From Smaragdicoccus niigatensis DSM 44881 = NBRC 103563 (GTDB taxonomy: Bacteria > Actinomycetota > Actinomycetes > Mycobacteriales > Mycobacteriaceae), in assembly GCF_000380645.1 (NCBI RefSeq), contig NZ_AQXZ01000009.1, forward strand, positions 50,344 to 114,343: a stretch of DNA of 64,000 nt. Direction: 5' to 3'. Shown here piece by piece: positions 56,863 through 64,000 of the stretch. The stretch's first letter is position 1. Every line of letters begins with the position of its first letter. The notes beneath the pieces were generated by a model. That model saw only the letters and a list, made by a program, of their open reading frames with translations. It did not search any database and was not told where the DNA came from. Made by a program: the position numbers and the translations under genes.

Positions 56863-58343
56863 TCATTCCTCCCGGAAGCAGTTGGCGCTTTTTCTTGGCC
56901 TGGTCGAAGAACCCTCAGACTATCGCTGATGAGTTGCGGGGAGAGGAGCTTGAGACCGACGCCATACGTGACGGCCGCTAGCGGAACGATTGCCAGCAGC
57001 TCGAGAATGTCCGGCCAACTCGTGGTCAATCGAGCCGCCGACCAGGCAACGAGGCCCATCACGATGGCTGCGACGACGGGCGGAATCGCAGCTCGGCCGA
57101 TGCGAGCGACGGGGACGCCGATCATCGCCCGGACGACCGCGATGCGCAGGACGAGATGGATGCACTCGACGACGATTAGCACGGTCGCGACCATCGTGAT
57201 GCTCTTGCCGGCCGCCCACCAGATCGGCCCGATCATCACGGTGAACTTGGCGGCGTTGATCGCAGTGAGAACGCCCGGGCGGCCGATCGCCTTGTACACA
57301 TCGCCGGTGTGGAAGCTGATCGAGTAAATGACGGTGAAGATCGAGAGCATGGCGAGCGGGGCCGCTGCGCCGGCGTACGTGCTGCCGTACAGGACCCCGA
57401 TGATCTGCGGAGCGACGGCCGCCATACCGAGCCCGATCGGGGCGGTCAGGGCGACGACCACGCCCAGCACCTTCAGGTACTGCGCAGACATTTCGTCGTT
57501 GTCGTGCTGGATGCGGGAGAGCGCGCTGAACAGGACATCGCTGATGACGACGCACAGATTGAGGACGATGAGTTCGGGCAGTCGATACGCCAGCGTGTAG
57601 AGACCAAGGTCGGTGTCGCCAAGACGGGCGCCGATCGCAAGGTAGTCGACGTTGTAGATCGCAAACGCGAGCAGCGACAGCGCCGATGCCGGGACGCCGA
57701 ACTTCAGCAGTGCAGATGCCGCCTGGCGGTCGTATCCGAATTCGACGTGTGTGGCGGCGGCTCGCCAGTAAAGGGCCGTCGTGATGATGACCGCAGCGAG
57801 TTGACCGTAGACGAGGCTCCACACCCCGATGCCCTGCCAGGCGAGGGCGATCGTGAGAACGGTCTTCGCGATCGCGCCGGCGAACTCGGGAATCAGCCGG
57901 GCACGGAAGTCGATCCGGCGGCGCAGAGCCGCGGCGGGGAAGGCTCCGATCGCCGAGATGATGATGCAGATCGCGAGAACCCGGATAAGAGGAGCGAGTT
58001 GTTCGTGGCCGATGAGATCTGAGATCGGGCCGGCGACGACGGCAACGATCGCGCCGGTCGCGATGCCGGAGACGACGGTGAGCGTGAGCCCGGTCGGGGC
58101 GAGCAGGCGCCACGACGACTGACTTTGGACGAGAGCCGCGCCGACGCCGAGGTCTTTGACGTAGTCGAAGAGGTTGATGACGACGAGTGCGAGGGCGAAG
58201 AGACCGAAGTCCGCGGGCGACAGGAGGCGCGCGAGGACGATCGTCATGATGAGGGTCGACGACTTACTGAGTGCGAAGACCAGGTAGTTCCACATCGCCT
58301 GGCGGCCCGTCCGGGGGGTGGATTGCTCCGGATTTGTCGGCAT
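56859..58343 (-). CDS. Polysaccharide flippase (Wzx/MOP superfamily)
   Basis: The 494-residue protein has about twelve to fourteen hydrophobic segments and the oligosaccharide flippase pattern: LARLLSPADFGLFALALVVINLF, DLGVGAALVQ, LALRRRIDFRARLIPEF, FGVPASALSLLAFAIYNVDYLAIGARLG and GLYTLAYRLPEL. It would move lipid-linked repeat units across the plasma membrane. The ATG at 58343 has GAGGAGGG seven bases upstream; a TTG at 58346 is also in frame. It is the first gene of the minus-strand polysaccharide operon. Confidence 0.92.
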   Translation of the reverse strand: MPTNPEQSTPRTGRQAMWNYLVFALSKSSTLIMTIVLARLLSPADFGLFALALVVINLFDYVKDLGVGAALVQSQSSWRLLAPTGLTLTVVSGIATGAIVAVVAGPISDLIGHEQLAPLIRVLAICIIISAIGAFPAAALRRRIDFRARLIPEFAGAIAKTVLTIALAWQGIGVWSLVYGQLAAVIITTALYWRAAATHVEFGYDRQAASALLKFGVPASALSLLAFAIYNVDYLAIGARLGDTDLGLYTLAYRLPELIVLNLCVVISDVLFSALSRIQHDNDEMSAQYLKVLGVVVALTAPIGLGMAAVAPQIIGVLYGSTYAGAAAPLAMLSIFTVIYSISFHTGDVYKAIGRPGVLTAINAAKFTVMIGPIWWAAGKSITMVATVLIVVECIHLVLRIAVVRAMIGVPVARIGRAAIPPVVAAIVMGLVAWSAARLTTSWPDILELLAIVPLAAVTYGVGLKLLSPQLISDSLRVLRPGQEKAPTASGRNE

Positions 58344-58346
58344 CAA

Positions 58347-58649
58347 TCAACCCTCCTCTCGGGCTCGGTGACAGTGGCTGAAGATTTAGTAGAACATGCA
58401 AACTTCAATTACGCCGGATCAGAACGTTACAGTCATCCGCGCAATTATGACCGGTATCACATGACTCCTTTATTCGCTGCGTTTCCCAAGGTAGAGGTGC
58501 GTTGTGGGTCACCATTGACAAGGGATCTCCGTCGTCTGAACAATGGACAAGACGAGTCTCTCCGGGGAGAGCTTCGATCGGTTGTGATTGTTAACGCATT
58601 TGCGCCTGAGGATTTCCGGAGATCTATTTATGCGGCTTATTTGGAGACT
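58347..58649 (+). promoter_or_regulatory. Intergenic region with promoter and leader hairpin before the acyltransferase
   Basis: This 303-base stretch between the divergent flippase and acyltransferase genes is less GC-rich than its surroundings. TTGACA at 58515-58520 and AACAAT at 58539-58544 (18-base spacer) form a plausible plus-strand promoter. CTCTCC-gg-GGAGAG at 58558-58571 is a perfect hairpin in the resulting leader of about 100 bases. A frame continues upstream through here into the acyltransferase, but it does not look like coding sequence. I see no other gene. Confidence 0.45.
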
Positions 58650-59801
58650 GTGATTGCTATCGAGGCAGGTAAGGCTGTCGTGAAGCCGGCCGGCCTCAAG
58701 CGCGACCGGTCGATCGATGCGCTGCGTGGACTCGCGGCGATCTTCGTCGTCGCGCACCACGTCATCGGTGAGTCTGTGGACCGCGGCATGGGAGTTGGCA
58801 ACGGAACGATCTGGCGCTACTTCGAGATCGCGACGGTCGACCTTCGCATGCCTCTGTTCACCGTCCTTTCCGGCCTCGTATACGGCCTCCGGCCGATTCA
58901 CAGCACAGGGGATCTGCCCAGCTTATTGCGCGGAAAACGGCGCCGCCTGCTGTACCCGATGGTCACCGTTGGGACCGTTGTCTTCCTCTTGCAGGTCTAC
59001 GTTCCGGGCACCAACAGCAAGCCCGAGCTCTCGTCGTTTTGGCGGATCTATGTCTTCGGGTTTGAACACCTGTGGTTCCTGCAGTCGATCTTCATCATCT
59101 TTGTCATCGTCGGATTGCTCGACGCATTCGATGTCATGCGCGATAAGTGGCGTTGGCAAGCCGTAACTGCCACGGCCTTCGGCGCGGCGTTGGTCTTTAG
59201 CGTTCCCGCGGCCTGGGACATCTTCAGCCTCAATGGCCTGCTGCGGCTGCTGCCGTTCTTCCTCGCCGGATATGGCCTCGCGCGGTACTCCCGGGAGTTC
59301 GACTGGCGGGATGGCGCCGGCTGGTTCGTCGCGTTCGTTGCCGTGTACTCGCTCGACGTCATGAAGTTCCTCGGGCACTTCTCCGGCTCGCACCTCGCGC
59401 GAACCAGCATCGCGATCGGTGTGGGTTTGACGGGGGTCATGGTTCTGTTCTCCATCCGTCACTTCATCGAGTGCAAGCCGCTCATCTGGCTCGGCGGCTA
59501 TTCGATGACCGTTTACCTGCTGCATGGCATCACGGCGCCGGCATCGCGAATCTTGCTCGAGCAGGTCGGCATCACGTCGGATCCGATCGTGTTCATTTGC
59601 GGACTCGTCGCCGGCATCGGTGGTCCGATCGTCTTCTACCTGCTGTTCGCGCGGTTCAAACTGATCCGGGTCTACTTCCTCGGGGAAAAAGCACTGCCAC
59701 CAGCGAAGGCCAAAGTCCAGTCGCCGACGGTCGAGCGACCGACGGTCGAGCCACCGGCGGTCCAGCTACCGGCCAAGGTTGAGCCCGAACCACAGTCCTG
59801 A
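58650..59801 (+). CDS. Acyltransferase 3 family membrane protein
   Basis: The 383-residue protein is a multi-pass acyltransferase of the kind that adds O-acetyl or other acyl groups to cell-surface sugars. It has RDRSIDALRGLAAIFVVAHHV near residue 16 (the catalytic-type His-His and the RxxxLDxLRG-like start), about ten hydrophobic segments (FLLQVYVPG, WFLQSIFIIFVIVGLLDAF, LLRLLPFFLAGYGLARY), and a Pro/Val/Glu tail with the repeat VERPTVEPPAVQ. The start is uncertain: GTG 58650 places the family N-terminus correctly. It diverges from the flippase. Confidence 0.85.
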   Translation: MIAIEAGKAVVKPAGLKRDRSIDALRGLAAIFVVAHHVIGESVDRGMGVGNGTIWRYFEIATVDLRMPLFTVLSGLVYGLRPIHSTGDLPSLLRGKRRRLLYPMVTVGTVVFLLQVYVPGTNSKPELSSFWRIYVFGFEHLWFLQSIFIIFVIVGLLDAFDVMRDKWRWQAVTATAFGAALVFSVPAAWDIFSLNGLLRLLPFFLAGYGLARYSREFDWRDGAGWFVAFVAVYSLDVMKFLGHFSGSHLARTSIAIGVGLTGVMVLFSIRHFIECKPLIWLGGYSMTVYLLHGITAPASRILLEQVGITSDPIVFICGLVAGIGGPIVFYLLFARFKLIRVYFLGEKALPPAKAKVQSPTVERPTVEPPAVQLPAKVEPEPQS

Positions 59802-59816
59802 GCCTCTATGCTGAAC

Positions 59817-59853
59817 GCGCCAATTGGCAGTCTCTGTTCGAGTTGCCAGGCGC
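59817..59853 (+). terminator. Hairpin after the acyltransferase that ends inside the tRNA 5' end
   Basis: GCGCC-aat-TGGCA (59817-59829) pairs with TGCCA-GGCGC (59844-59853), leaving a 3-base bulge. It begins 16 bases after the acyltransferase stop, and its last two bases are the first bases of tRNA-Leu. The loop contains GTTCGAG and the arm CCAATTGGCAG, both also found in the tRNA, so it may be a decayed tRNA copy acting as terminator. Confidence 0.45.
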
Positions 59854-59925
59854 CCCTATAGCCCAATTGGCAGAGGCAGCAGACTTAAAATCTGCCAAGT
59901 GTCGGTTCGAGTCCGACTGGGGGCA
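59852..59925 (+). tRNA. tRNA-Leu (anticodon TAA), short variable arm
   Basis: The 74-base gene folds as a cloverleaf: acceptor GCCCCTA/TGGGGGC with discriminator A, D-arm with AATTGGCAGA, anticodon stem GCAGA/TCTGC with loop CTTAAAA (anticodon TAA), a five-base variable region CAAGT and T-arm GTCGG-TTCGAGT-CCGAC. Anticodon UAA reads UUA leucine codons. Typical bacterial tRNA-Leu have a long variable arm (class II); this one does not. CCA is not encoded. Confidence 0.88.
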
Positions 59926-59985
59926 CAAGCGCGCCACCGGTTTTCGGTTTCTGAAGATAGTTTCTGGGCCTTGCTGACAGGTAGT

Positions 59986-60000
59986 TGAAAGGTACTTTCA
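59986..60000. promoter_or_regulatory. Perfect inverted repeat upstream of the large acyltransferase
   Basis: TGAAAG-gta-CTTTCA lies 145 bases before the acyltransferase start, in an otherwise empty 219-base stretch between tRNA-Leu and that gene. It could be an operator or a weak terminator for the tRNA. Confidence 0.3.
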
Positions 60001-60144
60001 TTTCAGCCCTCACGTGTGCTTGTGCCCGAATTGCCAGCGGGGATAACCACGGTGTGGCTCAACGGCTTCCGGGGGCGGACCTGCGAAGATGGCGGCGGCT
60101 GCCTTGACGTTGGCGGGCAGTGTTCAACAGATTTCTAAGAGGTC

Positions 60145-62286
60145 ATGCTCAAGGTTCTGGACAGGCCGGTCAGCCAGGACCGCCAACCCGAAGCGATCGT
60201 CGCCGACGATCGCCCGCGTCACAGCGTGCGCCTGGACATTCAGGGTCTACGCGCAATCGCTGTCGTTTCGGTGGTGCTCAATCACCTTCTCAACTGGCCA
60301 TCGGGCGGGTTTGTCGGCGTCGATGTATTTTTCGTCGTCTCGGGTTATCTCATCACCGGACTGCTCTTGCGCGAGCAGCAAAAGAGCAACCGGATTTCGA
60401 TCGCCGGCTTCTACCGCCGTCGGGTCAAGCGGATCATTCCGGCTGCCGCCCTTGTGCTTTTCCTGACGTGCACGCTGACACCGGTCATCCTTGGCTTCGA
60501 CCGCGCGCGCACGACCTTCACCGACGGCCTGTGGGCGCTGTTGTTCGTTGGCAACTGGCGGCAGTACTTCGACCGAACGGACTACTTCGGGGCCAGCGCG
60601 CAGCCCAGCCCGCTCGAACACTTCTGGTCGCTCGGCGTCGAAGAACAGTTCTATCTTGTATGGCCCTGGCTGCTGATTCTGGTCTTCACTCTCATCCCGA
60701 CGCGCACGCAGACACAGCTCGCCAAGGCTCGACTGATCGCTTGCGCGACGATGGGGCTGATCGTTGCCGCCTCCTTCACCTGGGCAATTGTTCAGACCGC
60801 GTCGAGCTCGCAACAGGCGTACTTCTCGTCGTTCACGCGCGCGTGGGAACTCGGGATCGGCGCACTGGTCGCGATGGGCGCACGGTATACCGCCAAAATT
60901 CCCGTGCATTTGCGGCCCACCATCGCGTGGGCCGGCCTCGCCGGCATCATCGCGTGCATCTTCGGCATCGATCCGGAATTGCCGTTCCCGGGTCCGTGGG
61001 CCCTGGCGCCGGTCGCGGCGACCGCACTCGTCATCGCAGCCGGGGAGGGCGGTTATCCCGAGCGTCGAGTCTGGGTGCTCAGCAACCCGGTCAGCGGCTT
61101 CATCGGCGACATCTCGTACTCGATGTACATCGTGCATCTGCCGGTCATTGTGGTCATGGGCTCGCTGGTTGACACGCGTGAATTGACGTATGCGGTCATT
61201 ACGCTCGCGCTGATTCTCGCGCTGGCGGTGGCGAGTTACTACCTCGTGGAGGACCCGGTCCGCCGGTCAACGTGGCTGGATCGCCCGTCTCCGGGCCTGC
61301 GCCAGATCCGTCATTCCCGCCCGGCGAAGGTGACCGTCGCACTGCTTCTCGCTTACTCGATCGCGATCGTTGGCGTCGCCGCGCACATCCGCTCCGAACC
61401 CCAGGAATCCTCGACGATCCCGGCCTATGTCAGCGCGTCGAAGGAAGTGCTGTGTTTCGGCGCAGCGGCTAGGGCAGAACGGAATACCTGCAAACCGATC
61501 GACGACCGTAACCTCTACCCGAGTCCGCAGGACGCGTCGGAGCAAAAGTCCAAAATGCTGAGATGCATGGCGAAGTTCGACGCCCCGGCGATGCGCGTGT
61601 GCCGACTCGGCGAACGAACCAAACCCAAAATTCGGATCGCACTGATCGGCGACAGTCATGCGAGCACCCTCAACGGTGTGTTGTCGGACGTCGCTGATGA
61701 ACGAAAGTGGCAACTCGACATTTATGCCGGTGCAGGTTGCCGGCCGGGCGTCGAGTACCGCTGCCCAGGAATGGCCAACGCCCTCGACACCATCAATCGT
61801 GAGCATTACGACGTCGTGCTCACGACCGGTTTCTTCGACGCGATGCTGATCTTCGTCGACGGGAAGATTCCGGCAGGCCCGGGGGTTGCACCGTCGATCG
61901 CCGCCGCGTGGCAACGCATCATCGACTCCGGCAATCGGCTGATCGTCATCACCGATGTCCCCTCGATCGATCGAGAAACCGTCGATTGCCTGACCCGCGT
62001 CACCACAACCATCGACTCGGACTGTTCCGTGCCTCGCGCAGGCGCGCTGCGCCGGACGACATTCGACCGCGCAGTGGAGCTCACCCACGGCGAATCTGTC
62101 GTCGACATGACGGACCTATTCTGCGATCAGTCTCGATGTCGAACGATTATTGGAAATGTCATCGTCTACGCCGACATCTTCAGCCATCTGACCGACACCT
62201 TCAGCAAGACGTACGGCCGGTACCTTGCTGACGCACTGGAGAAGCGATTCCCCGCTGACACCCATTCGTTTAAATCAAGAAAGTAA
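60145..62286 (+). CDS. Acyltransferase 3-SGNH fusion (OafA/YrhL-like)
   Basis: The 713-residue protein is a sugar O-acyltransferase. The N-terminal part (about 30-390) has the acyltransferase 3 signature: RLDIQGLRAIAVVSVVLNHL, GGFVGVDVFFVVSGYLITGLLL, FYRRRVKRIIPAA, LEHFWSLGVEEQFYLVWP and about ten membrane segments. A final membrane span near 405-425 leads to an extracytoplasmic SGNH domain (about 490-700) with LIGDSHAST (Asp503, Ser504, His505) and a late Asp/His pair in YADIFSHLTD; the canonical spacing is DxxH, here DxxxH. ATG 60145 has AGAGGT upstream. It probably modifies the polysaccharide made by this locus. Confidence 0.92.
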   Translation: MLKVLDRPVSQDRQPEAIVADDRPRHSVRLDIQGLRAIAVVSVVLNHLLNWPSGGFVGVDVFFVVSGYLITGLLLREQQKSNRISIAGFYRRRVKRIIPAAALVLFLTCTLTPVILGFDRARTTFTDGLWALLFVGNWRQYFDRTDYFGASAQPSPLEHFWSLGVEEQFYLVWPWLLILVFTLIPTRTQTQLAKARLIACATMGLIVAASFTWAIVQTASSSQQAYFSSFTRAWELGIGALVAMGARYTAKIPVHLRPTIAWAGLAGIIACIFGIDPELPFPGPWALAPVAATALVIAAGEGGYPERRVWVLSNPVSGFIGDISYSMYIVHLPVIVVMGSLVDTRELTYAVITLALILALAVASYYLVEDPVRRSTWLDRPSPGLRQIRHSRPAKVTVALLLAYSIAIVGVAAHIRSEPQESSTIPAYVSASKEVLCFGAAARAERNTCKPIDDRNLYPSPQDASEQKSKMLRCMAKFDAPAMRVCRLGERTKPKIRIALIGDSHASTLNGVLSDVADERKWQLDIYAGAGCRPGVEYRCPGMANALDTINREHYDVVLTTGFFDAMLIFVDGKIPAGPGVAPSIAAAWQRIIDSGNRLIVITDVPSIDRETVDCLTRVTTTIDSDCSVPRAGALRRTTFDRAVELTHGESVVDMTDLFCDQSRCRTIIGNVIVYADIFSHLTDTFSKTYGRYLADALEKRFPADTHSFKSRK

Positions 62287-62337
62287 TTTGGGTTCGGTAC
62301 CCGGGACCTACAGGTAGGGGGCCGAAAGTAAAACATA

Positions 62338-62360
62338 CCGATCGGTCGAAATCCGATCGG
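62338..62360 (+). terminator. Hairpin after the acyltransferase-SGNH gene
   Basis: Two copies of the self-palindromic CCGATCGG (62338-62345, 62353-62360) flank tcgaaat. An outer GGGGC/GCCCC pair extends the stem. It lies in the 177-base gap before the repeat protein gene and could terminate the upstream gene. Confidence 0.45.
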
Positions 62361-62463
62361 CAGCCCCTTGTCTCGGTCTATGACTGATTTGTGGCGCACG
62401 GCGCGTGACAATGGGGTTCTCGAGCGGCGCTAACGAACAATCCAACGCTCTGAGGATCACGTC

Positions 62464-63204
62464 ATGCATCGCTACATCCGCACTACCGCAAGATCGGTTC
62501 TCGCCCTCGCCGCGACCTGCGGAACTCTGACGCTCGCCGCGACCGGCACTGCCAGCGCCGACACCCCGATCAATGGCTGCTATGCCAACAGCACCGTCCC
62601 AGGCTTCTTCAAACCCGTTTCCGTGTCTATCGGCACCGGCAGTACCTGCACCGCCGACACCGGAACAGGCAACAAAGCCATTGCCCGCAACGGAGGCAAC
62701 GCAGAAGCAGGTCTCGCTCCCTCCGATAGCGGCAACTACGCCAACGCCAACGGCGGGAGCGCTGTCGCCGGCAACGGGAGCGGCAACGTTGCGACCAACA
62801 CCGGCAGCGGGTTCGCCCTTGCGGTCGGCTCCAACAACACTTCAACCAACACGGGCAGCGGACAGGCCTTAACGGCCAACGGGAGCAACAACGTCGCGAC
62901 CAACAACGGGAGCGGGACCGCCCAGGCGCTCGACGGGAACAACAACAGCTCGACCAACAATGGCAGTGGGGTCGCCGCGACGGGTGGCGGGAACAACAAC
63001 GTCGCGATTAATACCGGCAGCGGGAGCGCCCAGGCGACGGCCGGAAACAACAACCTCGCGATAAACGACGGCAGCGGGTTCGCCGTCGCGAACAACGGAA
63101 GCAACAACGTCGCCAAACAGTCAGGCACCGGGTTCGCTCACGCACACGCTCCCACCGGATGCACCGCAGTGAGCACCAACGGCACAGTCGTGAACTGCCC
63201 TTAG
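62464..63204 (+). CDS. Secreted Gly/Asn/Ser repeat protein
   Basis: The 246-residue product has a clear signal peptide (RSVLALAATCGTLTLAAT, cleavage near TASA-DTP at residue 32). The mature protein is made of repeats of about 18 residues that begin GSG or GTG and contain A-x-A, then G(S/N)NN and a T/I-N pair. Starts are at about residues 97, 114, 131, 149, 167, 185, 203 and 221. Cysteines near both ends (39, 62, 233, 245) could cap the fold with disulfides. The regular spacing suggests a beta-solenoid. No known family assigned; surface adhesive, matrix or ice-binding-like roles are all possible. Composition is unlike its neighbours. Upstream, gaggatcac precedes the ATG. Confidence 0.75.
   Translation: MHRYIRTTARSVLALAATCGTLTLAATGTASADTPINGCYANSTVPGFFKPVSVSIGTGSTCTADTGTGNKAIARNGGNAEAGLAPSDSGNYANANGGSAVAGNGSGNVATNTGSGFALAVGSNNTSTNTGSGQALTANGSNNVATNNGSGTAQALDGNNNSSTNNGSGVAATGGGNNNVAINTGSGSAQATAGNNNLAINDGSGFAVANNGSNNVAKQSGTGFAHAHAPTGCTAVSTNGTVVNCP
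62752..63141 (+). repeat. About eight units of a 51-54-bp coding repeat
   Basis: The region encodes one or two 17-residue units, then five 18-residue units, then a partial one. The DNA units are diverged but share the codons for GSG and NN, so this is an old internal duplication rather than a recent slippage tract. Confidence 0.75.
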
Positions 63205-63313
63205 TCCTAGTCGCCGCTTGTGCCCGTGATCGGCGGCTGCCCGCACTCGTGACCTGACCGCTACATGCTCGAGTGCGAGCGGGTCCACGGACTGCAGTGA
63301 GCGCACGCTGATT

Positions 63314-63333
63314 ACCTCCCAGACCGGGGAGGT
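63314..63333 (-). terminator. Hairpin between convergent genes
   Basis: ACCTCCC-agaccg-GGGAGGT is a perfect 7-bp stem 29 bases after the stop of the HNH gene on the minus strand, in the 158-base gap with the repeat protein gene. It could terminate either gene; there is no T-run. Confidence 0.45.
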
Positions 63334-63362
63334 TGTCGGCATCTTCAGTTGAGGACCGCTCG

Positions 63363-64000
63363 TCAGAACGGGGGTGGGGAGTCGTCGGGACCCCACTGTC
63401 GTTCGCGGTCGCGCTTGTTGAGGGCGCGGTCGGCCTCGGCGCGCTTGGCTCGTCCCTCCAGCCGGGTTTGCTGCTTCGGTCCTGGCGGATCAGGTTCGAG
63501 CAGGGCGAGCGGCCCGGTCGCGGGGATCGGGTATTCGAAGCCGAGTGGGCTGATCAGGGTCAACGTTTGTTCGAGTCGCCAGCCGCCGAAGGTTTTGGCG
63601 CGGTGGTGCTTGCGGCAGAACGGTCCGAGGTTGAACACACTCGTGTTTTTGCTGGTGGCGTGTGGGTCGCGGTGGTCGAGGTCGGATTCCCAGGCGGGTC
63701 GGTCGCAGCCGGGGAACTGGCACGTGCCGTGCAGGGCGCGTACCCAGTCGGCCAACGCTCGTGAGGGCCGGTAGTTGTCTTCGTGTCCGGTGGGTGTTTT
63801 GAGGTCGCGGATGATGGCGTCGCGGGCGAGTTCGCGGAGGTGTTCGGCGTCGATGACGCCGAATCCGTCGATCCAGCCGGGTTCGTTGCTGGTGCCGTTG
63901 AGGGTTGCGGTGGTGCCGAACGCGTGCACGAGGGGGCGGCGCGGGGTGCCGGCGATCCCGGCTTTGAAGGCACAGTCCGGGTTCTGGCATTGGCAGTCCA
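63363..64000 (-). CDS. DUF222/HNH endonuclease, 5' part cut off by window edge
   Basis: The minus-strand frame enters at the right edge and ends with TGA at 63363-63365, so the C-terminal 212 residues are visible. It has the end of the DUF222 region (DLKTPTGHEDNYRPSRALADWVRALHG) and a canonical HNH: CQFPGCDRPAWESDLDHRDPHATSKNTSVFNLGPFCRKHHRAKT. It differs from the nuclease at 695-1972, which has the variant core ending CN instead of KHH. An unusual CQCQNPDC stretch lies near the visible start. The tail is charged (LEGRAKRAEADRALNKRDRERQ). Confidence 0.88.
   Translation of the reverse strand, partial: DCQCQNPDCAFKAGIAGTPRRPLVHAFGTTATLNGTSNEPGWIDGFGVIDAEHLRELARDAIIRDLKTPTGHEDNYRPSRALADWVRALHGTCQFPGCDRPAWESDLDHRDPHATSKNTSVFNLGPFCRKHHRAKTFGGWRLEQTLTLISPLGFEYPIPATGPLALLEPDPPGPKQQTRLEGRAKRAEADRALNKRDRERQWGPDDSPPPF

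Noticed and set aside
58395..58463. Short frame (about 22 codons) upstream of the acyltransferase
   Set aside because: It has no ribosome site and no feature beyond chance; a leader peptide cannot be supported.
58125..58649. N-terminal extension of the acyltransferase
   Set aside because: The in-frame upstream part overlaps the divergent flippase gene, has no family similarity and would put the conserved RDRSIDALRG about 190 residues too far in.
62752..63141. Repeat region as a CRISPR array
   Set aside because: The units are in-frame, diverged and code for a repetitive protein; there are no identical direct repeats with unique spacers and no cas genes.

Overview
The window is high-GC actinobacterial chromosome, most likely from the Mycobacteriales (Corynebacteriales). 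The best argument is gene order. From metG at about 2 kb to ppx at about 45.7 kb the core genes follow the Mycobacterium tuberculosis order Rv1007c to Rv1026: metG, tatD, rpfB, rsmA, ispE, pth, rplY, prs, glmU, a tetR, mfd, mazG, a cell-wall hydrolase in the lpqU position, eno, ftsB-like, DUF501 and ppx. Resuscitation-promoting factors, EgtD and DUF222/HNH nucleases fit the same group. I cannot name a genus from the sequence alone.

Layout. 0-2 kb: a truncated DUF2786 gene and a DUF222/HNH nuclease gene; a second DUF222/HNH gene runs off the right edge. 2-10 kb: metG, divergent from tatD-rpfB-second rpf-rsmA-ispE-ABC-F. 10-21 kb: accessory genes that interrupt the conserved order (two tandem-domain Usp proteins, a molybdopterin oxidoreductase, a MarR regulator with its operators, a DinB/MDMPI protein, a methyltransferase, a Usp-DUF445-Abi-alpha operon, signal peptidase I, small hypotheticals). 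21-24 kb: rplY-pth-prfC. 24-29 kb: a TetR/SRPBCC pair, divergent egtE-like and egtD, AhpD-like proteins and DUF2461. 29-46 kb: glmU-prs, tRNA-Gln, two TetR regulators (one of gamma-butyrolactone-receptor type), mfd-mazG, an M23-transglycosylase fusion with a lipoprotein, a polyprenyl-phosphate sugar transferase, and eno-ftsB-DUF501-ppx.

46-63 kb is a cell-surface polysaccharide locus. It has four GT-B glycosyltransferases, a Wzx-type flippase, a Wzz-like chain-length protein, an O-antigen-ligase/Wzy-type polymerase and two acyltransferases. The sugar transferase at 40.7 kb could start the repeat unit. The locus also holds three divergent paralogues of an exported protein family that I cannot assign to any known domain: one with a signal peptide, one probable lipoprotein with a C-terminal fibronectin-III-like domain, and one membrane-anchored. 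Beyond a short tRNA-Leu(UAA) and a large acyltransferase/SGNH protein lies a secreted protein built of about 18-residue Gly/Asn/Ser repeats.

The most notable points are the three-paralogue exported family, the repeat protein, the UUA-decoding tRNA without a long variable arm, the tandem rpf genes with a strong promoter and a perfect 20-bp hairpin between them, and the near-complete absence of space between convergent genes, several of which share the bases of their stop codons.
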